Shown in pieces: positions 1-10,371 of a stretch of 64,000 bases of DNA. Position numbers and translations under genes: made by a program. Numbering within the stretch: the stretch's first letter is position 1; every line of letters starts with the position of its first letter. The DNA comes from Diospyros lotus. Its lineage: Eukaryota > Streptophyta > Magnoliopsida > Ericales > Ebenaceae. A model generated the notes under the pieces. That model was not told the DNA's origin, did no database searches, and saw only the letters and a program-made list of their open reading frames with translations. The stretch lies in the NCBI RefSeq assembly GCF_014633365.1, contig NC_068339.1:13911925-13975924 (forward strand), given 5' to 3'.

Positions 1-833
1 TGGGAGAGGGGGAAAGTGACAAAAACAGTTAGAGGGCAAAAAGGGGAAGAGCAGCCAAGGGAGCATGGCTGATAGCTGAGGCGTTGGAGGGGAGTGTCGC
101 TGGATAACAAACTATAAATAAGAGAGGCTAGGAGAATATTAGGGAGAGGATTTTGGTATTGAGTCTTGGGGAGAGTTAAGGGCCTCTCGAATGCCCTATT
201 GTTCTTATTTTTCCTTGCTGCAAATTATTGGAAACCATTGATATTCGATTGCTGTGAAATTGCTATCTGGTATCCTATCAGGACACCCCTTTCATCTACC
301 CTACAAACAAGAGGGTGAAAAACAGAAAAAAAACTGGTTTTGCCATTTTAATACTTTTTTTTTACCACAAATGCATGCAATACCAATGCTAACGAGGACG
401 AGCTTTAGAATCAAGGTCAGGTTGCTTTTATGAGTGAATAGTTTGAGTTGTGGAAACTTCTTTTGGAAAAATCAAGGTGTGGTCCGTGTACAATAACAGC
501 CATCCCTCAACCTTTGCAAACTGAGGAGTCTCGCGCACTTGGAATGTCCTTTTGATTTAAAACAATACTAAAAATTATGTACACAAATACATGTATATAT
601 CAGTACTAGACAATAAAATTTTGTTGGATAGATAGTCATCATGAGGTTTACTGTGCTCAAGGTCTTGAATCATATTCTGTCCTCAACCAGTCAGCCCCTC
701 TCCATTTCTTTTCCTTATGTTGAGAGATATGTCTCTTGATTTATCACTCTAGAACTCTGCGATCATCAAACAGTAGGGAAAATTACATGTGGTATATATA
801 CCATACATGGATGTTATATGGAGTCTCCAAATT
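1..833. other. Intergenic DNA, possibly a retrotransposon LTR fragment at its left end
   Basis: No gene is supported here. The first 300 bases are richer in G and C than the rest and contain a TATA-like CTATAAATAAG at about 113-123, followed by a run that resembles the transcribed part of a plant LTR. No second LTR, primer-binding site or target duplication is visible, so this is a weak inference. From about 300 to 833 the sequence is AT-rich and shows nothing recognisable. Confidence 0.3.
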
Positions 834-1588
834 GGCTAAAAATATATCTATGCCCCTGTACTTGCCTCGTTTAACCACTTATGCCCTTTAACTTGAGAGG
901 GGACCTATTGTGCCTCTCAAGTTGCAAAAAGGACCTATTACACCCTTCAAATCCCAAATACTTGCGTGTGACATACACGTGTTTGGACAAAATTTTATAT
1001 TAATATAATATATATGTTAATAAAGTATACACAATTATTTTATTATTGATAAATTATATATAATTATTAAAAAATAAATTAATACAATATATATGTTAAT
1101 AAATTATACATAATTATTTTATTATTAGATGATAAATTATACAAAATTATTAAAAATATATTAATACAATATATATGTTAAATATATATATACACACAAT
1201 GATGAGGATGGGGACGTCGACAATGGAGGAGGCGGCAAATGGAGGTGTGGGCGGCGGCGAACAACGTTGGTTGAGAAGCTGTGTGTGGATGACAATGATG
1301 GAGACGGCGATGGCAGCGGACGATGGGGATGGGGCTGGAGGCGACAGCTGGCCGCTACCATGAAGGAGATGGAGGCGGCGATAGAGAGATGAGAGACCCA
1401 TTTCATCTCTCATCTTTCTCAATCGCGCGTGATTTCACCCATGTCATCTCTCATCTCTCATCTCTCATGGATAATGAGGTATACGATGGGTTCAAAATTG
1501 AAACTGAGGGACATAATAGGTCTCCTCTCAAGTTAAAGGGCATAAATGGTTAAACAAGGTAGTGCAGGGCATGGATATATTTTTAGCC
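834..1588. mobile_element. Non-autonomous Mutator-like element with long inverted ends
   Basis: The 755-bp element starts GGCTAAAAATATATCTATGC, and its right end, read on the other strand, starts GGCTAAAAATATATCCATGC. The similarity continues for about 75 bases, through a shared TTTAACTTGAGAGG segment. An exact 10-bp target duplication, TCTCCAAATT, lies at 824-833 and 1589-1598. Duplications of 9-11 bp and long TIRs are the hallmark of Mutator-like elements. The interior holds an AT-rich stretch and a GC-rich GGCGG-type stretch that makes short chance reading frames; no transposase is present. Confidence 0.85.
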
Positions 1589-1663
1589 TCTCCAAATTAG
1601 ACTGTGTGACAAGATAAAAGTCTTCTATCTAATTGTAAAAAGTTGCATCTTAATCTGTAAGCA

Positions 1664-1666
1664 CCC

Positions 1667-1697
<31 letters not shown>

Positions 1698-1711
1698 AAA
1701 AAAAAAAAAAA
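1664..1711. repeat. Poly-C/poly-A homopolymer junction
   Basis: Twenty-four C are followed directly by twenty-four A. Such a junction is prone to sequencing and assembly error, so the exact length should not be trusted. Confidence 0.9.
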
Positions 1712-4260
1712 GAAACACTATGAGCATCATTTTATATTGCATAAATATATATAGGTATTTAGAAATAGAAAAATTAGTGTACGTTTATGTCCATAAAAAA
1801 TTATTAGAATCTAACACTTGGATAAAAAAACTGCACCTGTTGCCAATACCAAAGTCTGTGTGATAAAAGAGATGTATATATATAACTCTTTCTATGTAGG
1901 TTATGTAGACCTATGCACAGACATCACATCACACTGGAAAGACAAAAGTAGATACTTGCATGGAACATAGTAAAAATGAGTTGGAGCTTTTAGTGTCACC
2001 ATTAACAATAATCGTAACAACCACCATGCATAGCCCAATTGGAGGAAGAAGTGAACATCTAGGAAGTGAAATATGTTGGAGCAAGTGGTTGTTGCCAAAA
2101 AGTGCCAGTACTACCATTATCATGTTCAATGCTGGTTTTGCTGTCCATTCTTAGTCTGATTGCCTTCGTCTGAATGTGTTCGCAAAGATATTGAGAGAGG
2201 ATAAAATTGGTGATGTCAAAGGCAGTGAGGGACATGTTAACAGATGGGGGAACACAGCAATGAAATTCAATCAGCCTGGTAGTGCTGGAGGCAGTGAGAT
2301 GTTGGCTGGAGCAGCGTTTTTAAAGGCTCTAAGTGCACTCAAGAGCAAAGGCCCTCTAAAAAAACTTATGTATGAAGTGCGAAGCGCAAGCACACGCTCA
2401 ATTGAAACAAAGTGCACATATTAAAAAAATTAAGAAATAATATAATAACTATAACTAAATTACTATATAATTTTGTCATGATAAAAAATTCATGCTAAAA
2501 AAGAACAAATGAGGGCCTTTTAATTCGTTTTGGATGATTTTGTCTAGATTGAGAAAGTCATCTTTATCATTGGAGTTATAGTTCTCAATCTCATGATCTT
2601 CCTTATCAGTGCCATCCAATTGTTTTCTTCAACCAAAACTGGTCGTGAACTAGAAGTTGAAGCTGGTATTCCAGTTGTTGCATTGCCGCCTTTGCATCTA
2701 ATATTAAATCTAGATTCTTCAACTCTAGCTATATTGTTAACAATACCCATGTCAAAAAATCAGGACTAAATACTAAATCATTCCAAGATACTTGTATAAT
2801 ATTTGAGTGTGTTTTGGTGTATTAGGGTACATAGTAACTCTTTTTTTTTTTTTTTTTTTACTCTGAAACAATTTTAGCATGCTTAACAAAAAAAGCCCTT
2901 AAGCTGGCTTTCTCATTTGCGCTTTGCCTCGACACAAAAAAATAAAAAAAAAAGGCACTAAAACTGCACTTTGTGCTTTATTGGTGCTCAAACGCGGGTT
3001 TAACACCGCCGGGTTGGAGAGATAGGAAAGATGAGTGACTATAGAAGAATTGGGGCTCCTGAGGTTTCTCTTTCTGTGTACTCCGATCCTAGTTTGTCTT
3101 TGGTTGCTTGCTCTATCCTGTCTTTCTTCACATGGATGGTTATTTGTTATGACTGTTATTTGGTAGAGAAGTTATCTAGCAGGAGAAGAAGAGATATAGG
3201 GAAGAGAGAGGGGATAGAGAAGAATAAGAATAAGAAGTCAACAACAAAGAATTGGAGGCGCTGGGAGAGAGAAAGAGCTCAAAGTTATACCAAGAATTCA
3301 ACGTTTATTCATGGACTCAAAATAATCATTTCAGATTGCTCCAATAAGTCTGCTGTCTATGTGGCTAGATAAAACTTCTAAAAAAATTGTAACTCGTTTA
3401 GAACTACTGCTATCTAGTATGGCAACCGAATATGCTAATATTCTATGAAATAATCTGTTAAAAAGTCCTAAAAAGGGAGCATTTTTCAAATTCTCTATGG
3501 AAAATGAAAATTAGAAATTTTAGAAAATTGGAGAAAGAAAACTGGAAGTCATTTTCCACAACTAAACAACTCCCTAGTTGCACAATAAAGTAGATTCAAC
3601 ATTCTCTTTTAGTTCCCACAACTGTTGGAGATCTTTGAGTACAAATGGCTACAGTTTAAATCTTCCATAATCTTTGGGCCTCTTTTGGCAATGCTTCTTG
3701 CATTGTTGTTTTTTAACTTTCATTTCACAGTTTTTGAAATTAATAGTTATAAAAAATTTTGAAAACACCTTGTTTCCTATAGTTTTTGTTTCCAAGTTAC
3801 GATGATTTTTCTACCTAGCAAAACATTTCCTCTCCCATGTTTCCTGTACTGGAAGATATTTAGACATTAAAAACAGTCTCCAATGCTCAAAGCTCTCTGC
3901 TCCGAGACGGTTGGGGGAGGTCTTTTTATACAACCTTCCCCATGCTGTTATGTGAAGGGAATGTTTTTTTATAACTAGAATCCATGTCCTTCTAAACATA
4001 GAAACAACCTTATGGTCACAAGATTGGGGAAGGGTGTCCAGTGCCTAGTATCAATTTCTTGACCTATCAATGGGAGCTTAACATTTGGAAGAAGAAATCA
4101 ACACAACATGAAGCACCGGACACAATATTTGGTTACAAACGGAATGACAACACTGATATGAGCAGGTTGTGCAAATGATTACATCAAAAGATCTCTAGCA
4201 AATGTTTGTTGGTTCTTCCAAATGGTTAAATTCAACATCAGAACAACCTGCCATTGGGAG
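1712..4260. other. Intergenic DNA without a recognisable gene
   Basis: Open frames of 60-113 codons occur, the longest at 3031-3372. They are rich in low-complexity residues, lack convincing splice context and show no domain I know. Homopolymer T runs near 2841-2859 and repeated words such as GCACTTTGTGC suggest old repeats, but I could not define any ends. Confidence 0.5.
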
Positions 4261-4728
4261 TCAGAGGCAGAAAGCAAAAGCAAGAAAACCCACAACAACA
4301 TGCCCAATTGCTGCTGAAAGAACAGGCAAGGGGCTCGCTCCACTGCGAGACTTTGGAGGGCGTTTATAGATGTCTGCACCTCCGTAAACTCCTTTCCTTT
4401 TGTGAATAATTTCGTGCACTTCACTTGCTCGTCGTCGTTGATCATCTTGTCGATATGTCTCACTAATGGCGTTCGTTTCATCTGTGTAGGATTAACGACA
4501 AAATAATGAGCTTAACAGTAATAACATATTGCATGTTATAGTTTCATGAATTTTAGTTCGCCAGTTGAGTTCATATACGCTAAACTCTTTACCTCTGAAT
4601 TGCTTTTCGCACAGGAGAAGCTGGTCGGAGCCTCTAGGTTTGGGTGTGATGGAGCTTTCAGATGCACGGCATGGCAAAGCTCTAGCGCAGAGGAAGAAGA
4701 AGAGCCATACAAGCACTTGAGCTCTCAT
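4261..4728 (-). CDS. Small secreted or surface-anchored protein, 118 aa, two exons, unknown family
   Basis: Two minus-strand exons join in phase: 4593-4728 (45 codons plus one base, donor GAG|GTAAAG) and 4481-4261 (acceptor ACACAG, stop TGA at 4261-4263). The 111-bp intron is ordinary for a plant. Residues 1-22 begin MRAQVLVWLFFFLCARALPC, a clear signal-peptide pattern. The middle is hydrophilic and basic, with a distinctive KRKGVYGGADIYKRPPKSR stretch. The last 18 or so residues are hydrophobic after small residues (SGAS), like a GPI-anchor signal or a C-terminal membrane segment. This suits a secreted peptide precursor or a small surface protein. I do not recognise the family, and a role in signalling is inference only. 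The start is the first ATG after an in-frame stop in the leader. Confidence 0.6.
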
Positions 4729-5059
4729 CTCTGGAGAGATCTAAAACCAGGTAGATTATGTTGATGAGCTTCAGCATTAGATAAGGAGTTAATATATACA
4801 GAGATGCTTTGGAATAATATAGTGTGAAAATATGTATTGAAAGGAAAGAACAACCCAAACAAAGCTAAAGTTAAAATGTGTAAAGTGGCAAAACTGACCG
4901 GAGAATTAGGTTCCAGATCAAAGAATTCGGCTACACACAGATCTTGTCTGCCCAGGCTGGGCTGCTCTGGTTGTTACCGTTGTTATATTAAGTTGGAGGC
5001 TACAATATTACGAAAATAATAGTCATAAAATTTTTATATTAACAATGTTAGGTAAAATT

Positions 5060-5890
5060 GGAGGATATATTAAAAAAAATTGTAATAATCACTCCTAAAA
5101 TTTAACGTCATGGCAAGAATTATCCTTCATGTTTTAGAAATAGCAATGACTATCTCTATTGTTAAATAAATAAACAAAATGATCATTTTATCTTTTATTC
5201 TTTTTTTTCTATCGTTTGATTTTAAAAAAATAAAAATAAAAAAAGACCAACAATTGTCAGCAACTACTAGGTATTTGGGTTTTGATCAAACACCATATGA
5301 ATTCGTAAATAAGAGAACTTAATGGTGTTAGCCCCTGATTTGCATGACGACAATAATATAAGGATTTTTCTTTATCTTTTTTTCTTTTTTGTTGTCATCG
5401 AATAAAATCCTTTGTAGATCACCGCATCAAAGGGTTTGTAACATTTCAATTTACAGAGAACTCTATACAAATCAAACCCTTTCAATTTACAAAGAAGTGC
5501 AAATCAAAGAGAGTGAGAGAAGTAAGGATAAAGAGAGAGGTGATGAAGAAGATCTTAGTCTTTGACAGAGAAAAATGATTATCCTTCTTGTGAATTAATG
5601 CCATCACTAGAAATGAGGGATTGTCACCATTCTTGTTGGCAAACTGAGAGAGAAAGTTGGTTTAAGATGAGAAAGAAAGAACAATGAGAAAAGAGAGTTT
5701 TTAAATGAGAAAAGAACTGAGTTTTTAAATATAAGAGCACTTTGGGCATTTTAAAATATTTAATGGTAAGAAAAATTGAAAAATAGTACTGAATTTTAAG
5801 GCTACTTGCTGTATTTTTTTAAAAGTCAAGGATAGGTCTTCCAATTATCCTAAATTTTAGAGGTATCACATGTAATTTTTTTTGTAAAAA
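5060..5890. mobile_element. Candidate foldback/Mutator-like element, ends uncertain
   Basis: The left segment near 5080-5160 (around CTCCTAAAATTTAACG and TTATCCTTCATG) pairs imperfectly with the reverse complement of about 5800-5885 (around CCTCTAAAATTTAGG and CTATCCTTGAC). The arms run roughly 80-110 bases. I could not find a convincing target duplication, so the boundaries are approximate and the class is inferred from the look of the ends. The interior has no transposase. Confidence 0.4.
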
Positions 5891-6088
5891 AATTACTTCA
5901 GATATCTTGAATCAAGCATTTAAAAGGATGGAGGGATTAATAAGAATGTTATTTATATGATAGCAACATTAGATCCAATTTCTTGACCAAAAAAACATTA
6001 TCCTATCCATATATTTGCAAGATATTTGTCTTATATAGATGAAAATGTTAAGTATGGATGTGGAATCATAAAATAAAAGAAAAAGTTG

Positions 6089-7179
6089 GGTCAAATACAT
6101 AAAATCTTTATACCTATCACGTTTTTTTTTTTTTTTATTTAAATGCTTGAACTTTTTATTTTTTGAATTATACTCTTGAGCTATATAATTTTGAGTCAAT
6201 TTAATTCTTTATATTTGGATATTTTTTCGTGAAGACATTTAAACTTTTTATTATTTCGAGTACACTCATGATTTATGTATTTTTAAGTCAATTTAACATT
6301 TTCTCAAGAATAATATTATGTGTGATTAGTATATCTAACAATTATATTGATTAAACACACGACAAATTATACAAATATAGAAGTGTTACATTAAATGTTA
6401 TTTTAAAGTGTTCAAATATCATTTTTTTTTTTTTATAAATCATTGTTTTAAATATGTTTTGTAAACTTATAAATTAAATAAATAATTATATAATACTAAG
6501 TTACTAACTTTTTTTAGATACAATTAAAGAATAAAGTATTAAAATACTAACAGAAAATTAAAGAAAAATTTAAAAAAAATCTACATATAATAAAATTGAA
6601 ATTTCAAACCAAATGAGAGCTCATTGGCGTAAAATTGAAGTTTCAAAACTTGTTATATTTTACAGTGGCACCATATCTGCATTCAATTCTTTCATTTAGT
6701 TTGAAGTTTCAATTTTATTACATGTAGATTTTTTTAAAAAAATTTCACTAATTTTCTGTTGGTATTTTAATACTTTATTCTTTAATTATATTTGAAAAAA
6801 AGTTAGTATTATATAATTATTTATTTAATTTATAAGTTTACAAAAAATATTTAAAACAATTATTTATAAAAAAATGATAGTGAACACTTTAAAATAATAT
6901 TTAATGTTACACTTTTATATTTATGTATTTTGTTGCGTGTATAATCAATACAAGTGTTAAATATACCAATCGCACAAAATATTATTGTTGATAAGAGATT
7001 AAATTGACTAAAAAATGTATAGTTTAAAGGTGTAATCGAAACAATAAAAAGTTCAAATATTTATATGAAAAAATTATCAAAATATAAAAGTTAAATTATC
7101 GTAATTGAAATAGTAAAAAAGTAAAGAGTATCTAAATAAAAAAAATGTGTAAATACATGAGAAAAATATATATTTAGCC
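6089..7179. mobile_element. Foldback element with arms of about 500 bp (Mutator-like MITE)
   Basis: The sequence is nearly one large inverted repeat with its centre near 6640. For example AATAATTATATAATACTAA and TAAAGAATAAAGTATTAAAA of the left half reappear inverted in the right half. The ends are flanked by AAAAAGTTG (6080-6088) and AAAAAATTG (7180-7188), a 9-bp duplication with one mismatch, as expected for an old Mutator-like insertion. There is no coding capacity. The unpaired centre (about 6610-6680) is short. Confidence 0.75.
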
Positions 7180-7188
7180 AAAAAATTG

Positions 7189-8203
7189 CATATAAACTTA
7201 TTTGTAATAAGTTGAAATAGATTTTATTAAACATAAAATATATAAATAAAATTAAAATTATTTAATTATGGGAAAAGGAAAAGCTATTTTGAGACAAGTT
7301 GATGACAAGTCACAAGCATCTAGGAAAAGGTAGAGTAAAGCTAAAAAGTATTTAGCGAGAGATACCAAAATATGATACACGAGTATAAATAAAAATGATT
7401 AATGACCCTACAAAATAATAAAGTTTGATATGTCATAAATTTTTTTTTTTTTTAATTTTTTGAAACGATATGTTGGAATGTTACCTAAATGACACTGTTG
7501 TTATATTTTTTATAACTATAAATTATTTTAGTCAGTCTATTTTTGATTCAAATGTAAGGTTGGTAATAAGTTTCTTTATTCCACAATTTTTTGTCTATAT
7601 ATTCTTACCCCAATTTTATGTCGTGTAATTGATCATTATAAATAATCTCCTATAAAGTTCTTTGCTAATTCTCTACAAATAAAAAAGTTAACTAAATTTT
7701 TATATTGGAATGATCTGGCCTTTTTTTGAGTTTCATTACATCAAAATAAATTATCCATTAAATTGGTTCATATTTTTAAAATTTTCAGTAATTATTTATG
7801 TAAAAGAAATTGTCAACATAACAATTTCTACTTCTTTCTAGTCTATATATACTTTACATATAACAATTTTTGGAGATATTTATTTTTTTTATTATTGAAG
7901 TGAGACAAAAAGTTATTCGAATAGTGTAAAGGTTGACACATCACATGTGCTAGCAGTTATTGTAATAAATTTAAAATTTGTATACGCATTTAATTATTCG
8001 TATGATGCCGCCCTAAAAGTTTCAACTTTTTTGTTTTTTCAAAGATGCCTTTAAACTTGCAGCTGAAGGTAAGTTAAAAATTTTCATCTTGAAATCCATA
8101 CATTGTACCTATGTTAAGAATACATTGTAACCTGTAGCTCCCTTGAATGCATATTTGACATTCGGAATAATGCTTTTCATGTTCACACTAACGACAATGC
8201 ATG
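7189..8203. other. AT-rich intergenic DNA, nothing recognised
   Basis: The stretch is very AT-rich with homopolymer runs. No open frame, RNA gene, inverted repeat or element end stood out. Confidence 0.5.
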
Positions 8204-8209
8204 GAAAAT

Positions 8210-9366
8210 TGTTTAGAATATTTGACAAATCATCCTTACTCTATGGATTCTATAAATTGAGGGATCATGTATCTATATTTTCTGGATGTCTTATCTCTCT
8301 TACTTGGATGGGGATGTGTGAGTAAATTTATATGTGTTAAAAATTATTTAGAATATGAGTGAAGATATCATTTATCTTGTAAGATTATATGGTATCAGAA
8401 CCCAAGTCAATCGCCATCGATTTGCCATTCTTCTAGTAGACAAGTCAGCGTTGCTATCAAAATGCTAGGAACAGAGAAGCTTCGGCGTTTGTTGTCATCC
8501 CAACCTCCCACAACCACCGTCGATCTGCCACCATTCTAGCAGACGAACTCACCACTACAGTCAAAGGCCAAGAGCGGAGGCCTTTTATTTGGCGTTTCTA
8601 GAAGCTGTGTCGTCCATAGCCCATCATTCACGTTGGTTCTCCACAACCATCTCCTTGCGCTAACCATTGTCATTGTTTTCTCTTATCCCCGGCAACAAGG
8701 TCACCGCCAGACCTCTGTCGCGGTGCATACCTCGAGCATCCGCCATCAACAACCAACAACTAAGTATTGCACAAAAGTTTGGGGTAATTATGGAGAAACA
8801 AAAAACAGTCCGTAATTGCTCGAAACAATGCAGAAATAGAATATAGAGCCATAACTCAAGGAACATGTGAACTCATTTAGATATAGAGATTGATGACAAA
8901 CTTAAACATGCCAGTAACAGGTTTTATGAAATTATTTAGTGACAACAAATCAACTATTAATGTAATCCATAGCCTAATTCAACATGATTGAATCAAACAT
9001 GTGAGAATTGACAAAGACTTCATCAAGTCAAAGACTAAGAATGAGATTATCGCCTTGTTGTACATTCCTACCAAATCTCAAGAAATTGATATTCTAACTA
9101 AAGTACTTCAGAAATTAAGTTTCAATATCTGTATTTACAAATTGAGAATGACCAACATTTATTCTCCAACTTGAAGAAGAGTGTAAGAAATGGAGACAAA
9201 ACATCTTTACTTTATGAGATCCCACAAATTGAGGGATCATGTATTCATATTTTCTGGATGCTTTGCCTCTCTTAGTTGGATGGAGTTGTGTGAGTAAATT
9301 TGTATATAATGTATTGAAGATGGTTTAGAATATGAGTGAAGATATCATTTATCTTGTAAAATTATA
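8210..9366 (+). mobile_element. Internally deleted Copia retrotransposon
   Basis: Two similar LTRs lie at 8210-8389 and 9182-9366; both contain AAATTGAGGGATCATGTAT and GAGTGAAGATATCATTTATC. The first is followed at once by TGGTATCAGAA, the initiator-tRNA primer site used by plant Copia elements. The direct repeat GAAAAT flanks the element at 8204-8209 and 9367-9372. About 790 bp of interior remain. The 3' part still encodes a broken Copia RNase H (AEIEYRA, then SDNKSTINV), with stops at several places. Gag, protease, integrase and reverse transcriptase are gone. Confidence 0.8.
8815..9150 (+). pseudogene. Copia RNase H remnant
   Basis: Translation shows the family order for the end of Copia Pol: a residue run ARNNAEIEYRAI, then FSDNKSTINVIHS, then HVRIDKDFI and ALLYIPTKSQEIDILTK. 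In-frame stops break it at several points. It is what remains of the polyprotein of the deleted element that surrounds it and has no function of its own. Confidence 0.7.
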
Positions 9367-9372
9367 GAAAAT

Positions 9373-10371
9373 AATTTTTTTAAGTAATTTTTGGTTTAAA
9401 ATATCATTAAAAGAATATTTTTATAGTTATTTGTAAGAAAAATGAAGTCCAAATTTATGTGAGGTCCCAAACGAGACCGAGGAAAAAAATGTTGAAAATT
9501 ATTTGACAATTTTTATTCAAAAGAAAATTTCGAGCACATCACCCATTACATGCCAAAGCGTGGCTTTCTTAATTAATCCTATCCCCAAATTGTTAGTCCA
9601 GAACTGTAAAATCAGAAGGATTCAAGTGGGCAGCTACAACAGATAATTTAATTCTTCACGTGGCTGATGAAGGGATATTCTATACCCATTCTAGACTCCT
9701 AATTTGCTTGTTTCTCGGGAAAAAGGAGAGAGAAAAATTCATATCATTTTGCGTGCAAGACAATGGGCATCTTTGGCACCGAAAGAGAGGAATCTGCCAC
9801 TAGTGAGTGAGAGAAAGTCAGAAGGATGAAAGGGAGACTATGTTGAAGGAAAGAAGCAATAAAAGTTTTACTTGGTGATTGGATTTGCTACGCAGCCAGC
9901 CTTGTGGTTGCTTTGAACGATGAGATATAAAGGAATAATGCCTAATTTTCCTCGTTAAGATCTTTATCTAATCTAATCTAATCTAAATGCCACGCTTGCA
10001 AATTTTTATTCACGTCCTTCACAGTGCTTAACGCTAAACAGCTGTTTTTTCATTTGCCGCCACCGGTTCTTTTTTTTTTTTTTTTTGTCTACTTTTCAAA
10101 TAGATAGAATAACTAATCTAAACAAACTATTACATAATGTTTCATATTTGTTTCTAAAATGTATGAGTCCACTAACCAGCTTAATTACTAGCATTCTTGT
10201 GCTGTTATTAAAAGGATCGACCACGTTGATGATGAATGAAATGAAAAAGCCAATGAATGAATCAAGTTGCCCAAATATGATATCTCAGTTAGTACTCACT
10301 ATACACGGGAAGTGAGTTCCTAGGAAGTGCCCTTCAGTTTGCTATTTGGTGAAATGTAGATTAAGCTCCAG
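9373..10371. other. Region downstream of the MPS1/PRD2 gene
   Basis: This AT-rich stretch should include the 3' untranslated region of the minus-strand gene that ends at 10372. A short TCTAA tandem run is at about 9967-9986 and a T-rich run at about 10069-10086. No other gene was found. Confidence 0.5.

Noticed and set aside
1150..1553. Overlapping open frames on both strands
   Set aside because: They lie in the GC-rich interior of the Mutator-type MITE and show no domain.
3031..3372. 113-codon plus-strand open frame
   Set aside because: Low-complexity basic tail, no recognised domain and no supporting neighbours; probably chance.
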